The position numbers were made by a program, and so were the translations under genes. 5,696 nt of DNA from Deltaproteobacteria bacterium RIFCSPLOWO2_02_56_12 (GTDB lineage Bacteria > Desulfobacterota > Binatia > UBA9968), in assembly GCA_001799045.1 (NCBI GenBank), contig MGRY01000199.1, forward strand, positions 1-5,696, written 5' to 3'. Of this stretch, positions 1 through 3,840 are shown one piece after another. Numbering within the stretch: the first letter of the stretch is position 1; each line of letters begins with the position of its first letter. The notes beneath the pieces were generated by a model, which was not told where the DNA came from, ran no database searches, and saw only the letters and a list, made by a program, of their open reading frames with translations.

Positions 1-153
1 CTTTTTGCTGCACGACCTGCCGCCCACCCGCGACATACCGCTTTCCACCAGGACCCGCCTCCCCTTCTCCTTGAGCCACGGCACAAGCCAGCTCACCATC
101 TCAGCCGCCTTGGGCTCTTCGTACTTAGCCACCAGACCTACGACGCGAATCAT
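1..153 (-). CDS. nadK: NAD kinase, N-terminal fragment (runs off left edge)
   Basis: This is the first 51 codons of a minus-strand gene that continues beyond position 1. It begins MIRVVGLVAKYEEPKAAEMV and continues through a helix with SWLVPWLKEKGRRVLVE. A short beta strand, GLVAK, followed by a helix rich in E/A/L and then a strand of the VLVE type is the usual opening of bacterial NAD kinases. These are cytoplasmic enzymes that phosphorylate NAD to NADP using ATP or polyphosphate. The diagnostic GGDGT motif would lie further on and is not in the window, so the call rests on N-terminal resemblance only. I chose the ATG at 153 because family members start just before the GLVAK strand and a GGGAG lies 11 bases upstream (169-165). 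An in-frame ATG at 186 would add 11 residues but has no ribosome site. The gene lies downstream of phnE on the same strand, 222 bases away, so cotranscription is uncertain. It could instead be another Rossmann-like protein. Confidence 0.6.
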   Translation of the reverse strand, partial: MIRVVGLVAKYEEPKAAEMVSWLVPWLKEKGRRVLVESGMSRVGGRSCSKK

Positions 154-186
154 CTGCACATTTTCTCCCACGCGAGAGATTACCAT

Positions 187-375
187 AACGTCGAAAAATG
201 TCTATCACGAACAAGCAACGGAGTGAGGGGGCCTGCCGATTTAGTTATTCGTTACTCGTTTACTCGTTAATCGTGCACTTTAATACGAATAACTAATATA
301 CCAATAACCAGTAACGAAACCGGCGCGAGAGGCAGGTCTCCGAACGATGGCAGATGGGCTTTTTTCAACGGCCTA
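187..375. other. Intergenic gap between phnE and the NAD kinase gene
   Basis: No coding sequence is supported here on either strand. The left half (about 241-316) is AT-rich and made of short TTACTCGT-like units and their reverse complements, listed separately. The right half (about 317-375) is GC-richer and lies just past the phnE stop codon. I looked for an intrinsic terminator downstream of phnE and found only a weak GAGA/TCTC stem without a clear U-tract, so I call none. Confidence 0.5.
241..296. repeat. 12-bp perfect inverted repeat around tandem TTACTCGT units
   Basis: TTAGTTATTCGT at 241-252 is the exact reverse complement of ACGAATAACTAA at 285-296, separated by 32 bases. Between the arms are near-tandem copies of a 7-8 base unit: TTATTCGT (245-252), TACTCGT (253-259), TTACTCGT (260-267) and TAATCGT (268-274). 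Similar reverse-complement text (AATAACCAGTAACGAA) continues to about 318. Repeats of this composition are common between genes of environmental bacteria, and I know of no assigned function. The arms are AT-rich with a long loop, so this is not a convincing terminator. Confidence 0.75.
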
Positions 376-1323
376 TTAAACCACCAGTCTTCTCAGGCGG
401 TAGCTCGCGTAGTCTACTACCATGACCAACACAATCAGGACAAGCACGATCGCGGCTGCCTCCCGATACTGAAAAGTCCTAAAGCTGGTATTCATCAAGT
501 AGCCGATGCCGCCTGCGCCGATCAATCCCAGGACGGAGGCGGCCCGGATATTGGTCTCCAGCCGGTAAAGAGTGAAAGAGATCAGATCGGGCAATACCTG
601 CGGCAGCACGGCGAAGGCAAGGATCTGAGTGTAACTGGCGCCGGTGGCGCGCAGCGCCTCTACTACCCCTTCGTCGATGTTCTCTACCGATTCCGAGAGG
701 AGTTTTCCGAGCACTGTAGCTGTATGGATGAAAAGGGCCAGCGTCCCGGCAAAGGCGCCGAGGCCGACCGCGGCAACAAAGAGAAGCCCGAGGGCAAGGT
801 CGGGGATCGTGCGCAGAAAATTCAGAACAATGCGGACGGCGTGATAAACGGCGGGGTGGGGAGCGGTGTTGCGCGCGGCCAAAAACCCAAGAGGAAAGGC
901 AACGAGAAGAGCCGAAAAAGTTCCGGCCAACGCCATCTGGACCGTCTCGATCGTCGCCCCAAAAATCGTCTGCGGAAAGGTATTGTCCCACCACCTCTGT
1001 TTGATCCTCGCCTGTTCGTCAGAGACAGGCAGGGGCAACAGCAACGCCGTGAAGGAGATGTTCTCAGGGAAAAAATAGCTCTTGGCATCGGTCACCTTGG
1101 AAAAATCCGGCGGCAGCATGCGCCCCAGGGTAACAAAGATCTGGGGTATCCCCTGAACCAGCTCTCCGGGCCTGATCTTGGCTCCCTGAAAGGACCACCA
1201 GAGAACGAGGAAAAAAACCGCCAGCAAAAGAAAAAAACTTACGCTTTTTCTTGGCGCCGGAGGTGCCTTGCGGAAAATATCCCGATCCATCTTATCCACA
1301 TTTGCGTCGGACTGCTTTGCCAA
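376..1323 (-). CDS. phnE: Phosphonate-type ABC transporter permease PhnE
   Basis: Inner-membrane permease of a phosphonate/phosphite-type importer, which would work with a PhnC ATPase and a PhnD binding protein. The clearest evidence is the cytoplasmic EAA loop, VVEALRATGASYTQI...LPQ, then the PhnE signature ETNIRAASVLGLIGAGGIGY near the C-terminus. Hydrophobic segments lie (numbering from the GTG at 1341) at about 34-52, 133-155, 180-205, 240-258 and 296-314, and the order matches the family. The frame is open to a GTG at 1341 (321 aa). I prefer the TTG at 1323 (315 aa), because GGAGGG (1336-1331) sits 7 bases before it and would lie inside the longer version. An ATG at 1290 is also possible. 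At about 315 residues it is longer than the usual 260-290, mainly from an extra stretch of about 40 residues between helices 1 and 2. No phnC or phnD is adjacent; the upstream neighbour is a divergent kinase gene. The substrate could be phosphonate, phosphite or a related oxyanion. Confidence 0.9.
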   Translation of the reverse strand: MAKQSDANVDKMDRDIFRKAPPAPRKSVSFFLLLAVFFLVLWWSFQGAKIRPGELVQGIPQIFVTLGRMLPPDFSKVTDAKSYFFPENISFTALLLPLPVSDEQARIKQRWWDNTFPQTIFGATIETVQMALAGTFSALLVAFPLGFLAARNTAPHPAVYHAVRIVLNFLRTIPDLALGLLFVAAVGLGAFAGTLALFIHTATVLGKLLSESVENIDEGVVEALRATGASYTQILAFAVLPQVLPDLISFTLYRLETNIRAASVLGLIGAGGIGYLMNTSFRTFQYREAAAIVLVLIVLVMVVDYASYRLRRLVV

Positions 1324-1330
1324 GGTTTTT

Positions 1331-1336
1331 CCCTCC
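1331..1336 (-). promoter_or_regulatory. Ribosome binding site deciding the phnE start
   Basis: On the minus strand GGAGGG is followed by a 7-base spacer (AAAAACC) and a TTG at 1323. This is close to an ideal Shine-Dalgarno placement. It argues that the GTG at 1341, which lies upstream of the site, is not the true start. Confidence 0.6.
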
Positions 1337-1341
1337 CCCAC

Positions 1342-1535
1342 TAAATTATTTGAACGTACCTGCTTCTATCACCTGGACAGCCATCTTTGCCAGCCTCTTT
1401 CTTAGGCCTGATCTCAGGTTGAGATGACAGCTCATTATCTGGTACTCTTTGGCCCCGTGTGAAGATGTTGAAAAGATAGTGCGGATTCGGGACGTAAAGT
1501 GATGATGACTGCAAAAGATTGAAACCATACAAGCA
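1342..1535. other. Divergent intergenic region between phnE and the kinase operon
   Basis: About 190 bases separate the two oppositely directed genes, so promoters for both should lie here. I could not find a convincing -35/-10 pair on either strand. A TTGAAA at 1468-1473 has no good partner 16-18 bases on. Minus-strand frames cross the region but read as low-complexity, unfamiliar sequence. The one clear structural element is the inverted repeat at 1411-1425. Confidence 0.5.
1411..1425. promoter_or_regulatory. Inverted repeat ATCTCA-N3-TGAGAT, possible operator
   Basis: Two perfect 6-base arms, ATCTCA (1411-1416) and TGAGAT (1420-1425), are separated by GGT. It lies in the divergent region, about 90-110 bases from either start codon, where a dimeric regulator could bind. 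There is no U-tract, and a 6-bp arm pair can occur by chance, so the regulatory role is a guess. Confidence 0.3.
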
Positions 1536-2690
1536 ATGGGGAAAAAACACCTTCCTATCTTTTTAGGGATGATCGTCAGTTTAGCGGCCCTAGGCTCTTT
1601 TTTCTCCTGGGTCTCTCCAGGGTGGATGGAAAGAATGAACCGGGGGACCACTGTTTTTGAGGGACTCTTCTTCCTGTCTATTTTTTTCTGGAGTCTCGCA
1701 ATCCTGCCTCACTGGAAGTCGGCCAAAACGTTGTGCCTCGGCTCTCTCCTCTTGGCAGTCGGGAGCTTCGCCGATGTGTATGACAATTTTTTCATCGAGC
1801 CACGCTGGGAAGACGTGTTCATTGAAAATCTTTCGCTGACATTGGGTGCCGGGCTGTTCGGATTGGGCATCTGGTTCTGGGTCAAAGAGAAAGAACGGCT
1901 TTTGGAACAGCTCCAGAAAGAACGGGATTTCGAGGCATCGCTGATCCCCAAACTCTCTCATGATCTCAGAGCCCCCCTGACAAACCTGGTTGGGATTACC
2001 TCTATACTTCAGGAAGATCCAAAATTTTCAGAAGACTCTGCTCGGCGGGACTATCTTGAGGCCATGTGGCGGGGAGCCAAGGAGATGAATCTGCTGATTG
2101 ACAATATTCTGGAGAGCTACCGCCTGAAATCAGGAAAAGTGAAATTGAAGCCAAGCGCTATGGCCCTGATCCCGCTCTTGGATGAAATCTCCAAGGATTT
2201 CTATTACCAAACCAAGAAGAAGGAAATTACCATACTTAAGGACTGCCCGGACGGAGAACTGACGCTGGAGGCTGATCAAGTCAAAGTCATGAGGATCGTA
2301 CAGAACCTCCTGGCTAACGCTATCCGCTTCTCTCCCAAGGGGGGAACGATCACTCTAAAGGCAAGGGCCGAAAACGGCGGGGTTACGATACGGGTCGTGG
2401 ATCAGGGTCCAGGAGTTGAGCCGGATCAAATTGCCGCGATTTTGCAAGAAGCTCCTTCGCCAGGGAAAAAGAAAGCCGAGGAGAACAAGGGTTACGGCAT
2501 CGGACTAAAGGTGGTTAGAGAGTTCGTCCAGCTTCACGGCGGCCGTTTTTGGATCGAGCCCAACTTTCCTAAAGGCGCCCAGTTTTGCTTTACTTTACTC
2601 CAGCGCCCGCTGGACCCCAATCCAAAATCTAAAACCTGTACTGCCTTCGATAAACTCAGGCCCCGAGCCTGTCGAGGGGAGCGAAGTTGA
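1536..2690 (+). CDS. Membrane sensor histidine kinase with four N-terminal helices
   Basis: A 384-residue inner-membrane kinase expected to autophosphorylate on histidine and pass the phosphate to a response regulator. Four hydrophobic helices at about 5-26, 40-57, 64-82 and 98-116 leave almost no periplasmic domain, so it probably senses within the membrane. A short coiled coil (117-135) leads to the H-box LSHDLRAPLTNL with phospho-acceptor His142. The ATP-binding domain has the N-box NLLANAIRFSPKGG (Asn261), the G1 box DQGPG (289-293) and the G2 box GYGIGL (319-324). The F-box between G1 and G2 is not recognisable: IAAILQEAPSPGKKKAEENKG stands there instead. The domain naturally ends near residue 358. 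The last ~26 residues, including NPKSK and FDKLRPRACRGE, are translated from repeat DNA. No good ribosome site precedes the ATG at 1536; it is the start that retains helix 1. A receiver stub follows 28 bases after the stop. The signal sensed is unknown. Confidence 0.9.
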   Translation: MGKKHLPIFLGMIVSLAALGSFFSWVSPGWMERMNRGTTVFEGLFFLSIFFWSLAILPHWKSAKTLCLGSLLLAVGSFADVYDNFFIEPRWEDVFIENLSLTLGAGLFGLGIWFWVKEKERLLEQLQKERDFEASLIPKLSHDLRAPLTNLVGITSILQEDPKFSEDSARRDYLEAMWRGAKEMNLLIDNILESYRLKSGKVKLKPSAMALIPLLDEISKDFYYQTKKKEITILKDCPDGELTLEADQVKVMRIVQNLLANAIRFSPKGGTITLKARAENGGVTIRVVDQGPGVEPDQIAAILQEAPSPGKKKAEENKGYGIGLKVVREFVQLHGGRFWIEPNFPKGAQFCFTLLQRPLDPNPKSKTCTAFDKLRPRACRGERS

Positions 2691-2710
2691 AGTATCCAAA
2701 ATCCAAGATT
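2619..2710. repeat. Composite repeat: AATCCAAAATC copies flanking an imperfect palindrome
   Basis: AATCCAAAATC at 2619-2629 and the related ATCCAAAATCCAAGATT at 2694-2710 flank an imperfect palindrome. Its arms are CCTTCGATAAACTCAGG (2644-2660) and CCCGAGCCTGTCGAGGG (2662-2678), which match at 12 of 17 positions as an inverted repeat with almost no loop. Every mismatch is a transition, so two of them become G-U pairs in RNA. The palindrome resembles the CCTGAGCTTGTCGAAGG family of dispersed elements seen in many environmental genomes (my recollection, not searched). The first part is translated as the C-terminus of the upstream kinase, and the last part fills the spacer before the receiver stub. 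Confidence 0.7.
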
Positions 2711-2718
2711 GTAAAGCA

Positions 2719-2841
2719 ATGTCGAACAAAATCCTTATCGTGGATGACGACCCGTTTAACCTGGACCTTCTGGAGCAAGAGTTAACCGACAAAGGTTACG
2801 TCATCAAAAGAGCCAATAGCGGCAAGGTGGCGGACCTATGA
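2719..2841 (+). pseudogene. Truncated response-regulator receiver domain (40 aa)
   Basis: ATG to TGA encodes MSNKILIVDDDPFNLDLLEQ, then ELTDKGYVIKRANSGKVADL. The opening strand KILIVDDD with its acidic triad (9-11), the NLDLLEQEL helix and the GYVIKRANSG strand are a textbook CheY-like receiver start. A whole receiver needs about 120 residues. Here the phospho-acceptor aspartate (about residue 53), the T/S and the lysine are all missing, so it cannot act as a phosphorylation switch. Homology seems to stop after ANSGK. It follows the kinase gene by 28 bases, the expected place for the cognate regulator. Its TGA overlaps the ATG of the binding-protein gene (ATGA), so ribosomes translating it would finish exactly at the next start. 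It is either a dead remnant or a stub kept as a translational leader. I see no regulator remainder elsewhere in the window. Confidence 0.75.
2824..2830 (+). promoter_or_regulatory. Ribosome binding site for the substrate-binding protein gene, inside the receiver stub
   Basis: AAGGTGG ends 7 bases before the ATG at 2838. It lies within the last codons of the receiver stub and, with the ATGA overlap, supports the chosen start and possible translational coupling. Confidence 0.5.
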
Positions 2842-3824
2842 GTAAAAAAATCTTTCTCTTCTTGATAGCCACTCTAGTTCTGGCTTCTGTCCATCTAGCC
2901 CAGGCGCAGCAGCCGGCGAAAGTCCGCCGGATAGGGCATCTGGCGGTAAATTCCCCTTCCGCCGACAGGCACCTGGACGAGGCATTCAAGCAACGCTTAC
3001 GTGAGCTTGGCTGGGTCGAAGGCCAGAACATAACTATTGAGTACAGATCTGCAGAAGGAAAGCCCGATCGACTTCCCGACCTCGCCGTCGAACTGGTCCG
3101 TTTAAAGGTCGACGTAATCGTTTCCACAGGAGGTACCCCGGGCGCCCAGGCTGCCAAGAAGGCGACCGGCACGATCCCTATTGTATTCACCTCGAGCGGC
3201 GATCCCGTGGCCACCGGTCTCGTCGTCAGTCTCGCTCGGCCAGGTGGAAACGTTACGGGACTGAGCCGCGTCGGTCCGGATCTAAGCGTGAAAAAGATGG
3301 AGCTACTTAAGGAGATCATGCCCAAGATCTCCCGCGTGGCTTTTATGTGGAACCCGGCCAATCCAGCCAACACGCTCTCGCTGAAAGAGACGGAGGTTGC
3401 GGCGCGCGCCTTGCGCTGGCAGCTTCAATCCGTGGAGGTGCGAGGTTCCCAAGATCTCGAACCCGCATTCTCGGCAATGACCAAAGCGCGCGCGGCCGCT
3501 CTCATCGTACAGTCCGACCAGATGTTTCGGGGCGAACTCGCTCGACTCGCCGGCCTCGCGGTAAAGAACGGGCTAGCGACAATGTTGCCCCAGAGCGAGT
3601 ATGTGGAGGCTGGGGGTCTGATGTCGTATGGAGAGAACCTAACGGATCGTTACCGTCGGGCCGCCGTCTTCGTGGACAAGATCCTCAAAGGAGCCAAGCC
3701 GGCTGACTTGCCTGTGGAACAGCCGACGAAGTTCGAGCTGATCATCAATTTGAAAACCGCGAAGCAGATCGGCCTGACGATTCCGCCCAACGTGCTGGCG
3801 CGGGCGGACAAGGTGATTAAATAG
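2838..3824 (+). CDS. Secreted ABC-type substrate-binding protein, PF04392 (ABC_sub_bind) family
   Basis: A 328-residue periplasmic binding protein. A signal peptide (SKK, hydrophobic 5-20, then AQA before QQ) suggests cleavage after residue 23. Family signatures appear in order: VRRIGHLAV (29-37), LRELGWVEGQNITIEYR (54-70), GDPVATGLVVSLARPGGNVTG (121-141), WNPANP (171-176), LPQSEYVEAGGLMSYG (250-265) and a tail with LPVEQPTKFELIINLKTAK and IGLTIPPNVLARAD. Length is normal and the gene looks intact. Characterised relatives bind amino acids and similar small ligands, but most members are orphans and the ligand here cannot be named. No permease or ATPase is adjacent; sensor-kinase genes lie on both sides. 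The protein may therefore feed a signalling system, or share a distant transporter. It starts inside the receiver stub (ATGA overlap) and ends 16 bases before the next kinase. By eye its codons are more G/C-ending than those of the upstream kinase. Confidence 0.93.
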   Translation: MSKKIFLFLIATLVLASVHLAQAQQPAKVRRIGHLAVNSPSADRHLDEAFKQRLRELGWVEGQNITIEYRSAEGKPDRLPDLAVELVRLKVDVIVSTGGTPGAQAAKKATGTIPIVFTSSGDPVATGLVVSLARPGGNVTGLSRVGPDLSVKKMELLKEIMPKISRVAFMWNPANPANTLSLKETEVAARALRWQLQSVEVRGSQDLEPAFSAMTKARAAALIVQSDQMFRGELARLAGLAVKNGLATMLPQSEYVEAGGLMSYGENLTDRYRRAAVFVDKILKGAKPADLPVEQPTKFELIINLKTAKQIGLTIPPNVLARADKVIK

Positions 3825-3840
3825 TTGCAATGAGGACAAG

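Noticed and set aside
5..226. Plus-strand frame of 73 codons at the left edge
   Set aside because: It is the antisense of the NAD-kinase-like N-terminus, runs on into the repeat patch, and resembles no protein family.
316..375. Possible intrinsic terminator after phnE
   Set aside because: The best stem is only four base pairs (GAGA/TCTC), and the A/T run near 361-366 is not placed directly after it.
724..1344. Plus-strand frame of 206 codons opposite phnE
   Set aside because: Very rich in R, K, G and Q with no hydrophobic core, as expected from reading a membrane-protein gene backwards. The phnE frame has clear family motifs.
1346..1651. Minus-strand frame of 101 codons ending LAKMAVQVIEAGTFK just before phnE
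   Set aside because: Its position and close spacing to phnE made me consider the tail of a lost phnD-like gene. It shows no family motif, however, and its upstream half is antisense to the kinase helices. It may be remnant DNA but cannot be supported.
2804..3373. Minus-strand frame of 189 codons opposite the binding-protein gene
   Set aside because: Serine/arginine-rich shadow of a gene with strong PF04392 motifs on the plus strand.
3347..3706. Plus-strand frame of 119 codons inside the binding-protein gene
   Set aside because: Out-of-frame reading of conserved family sequence, rich in R and G; not a separate gene.
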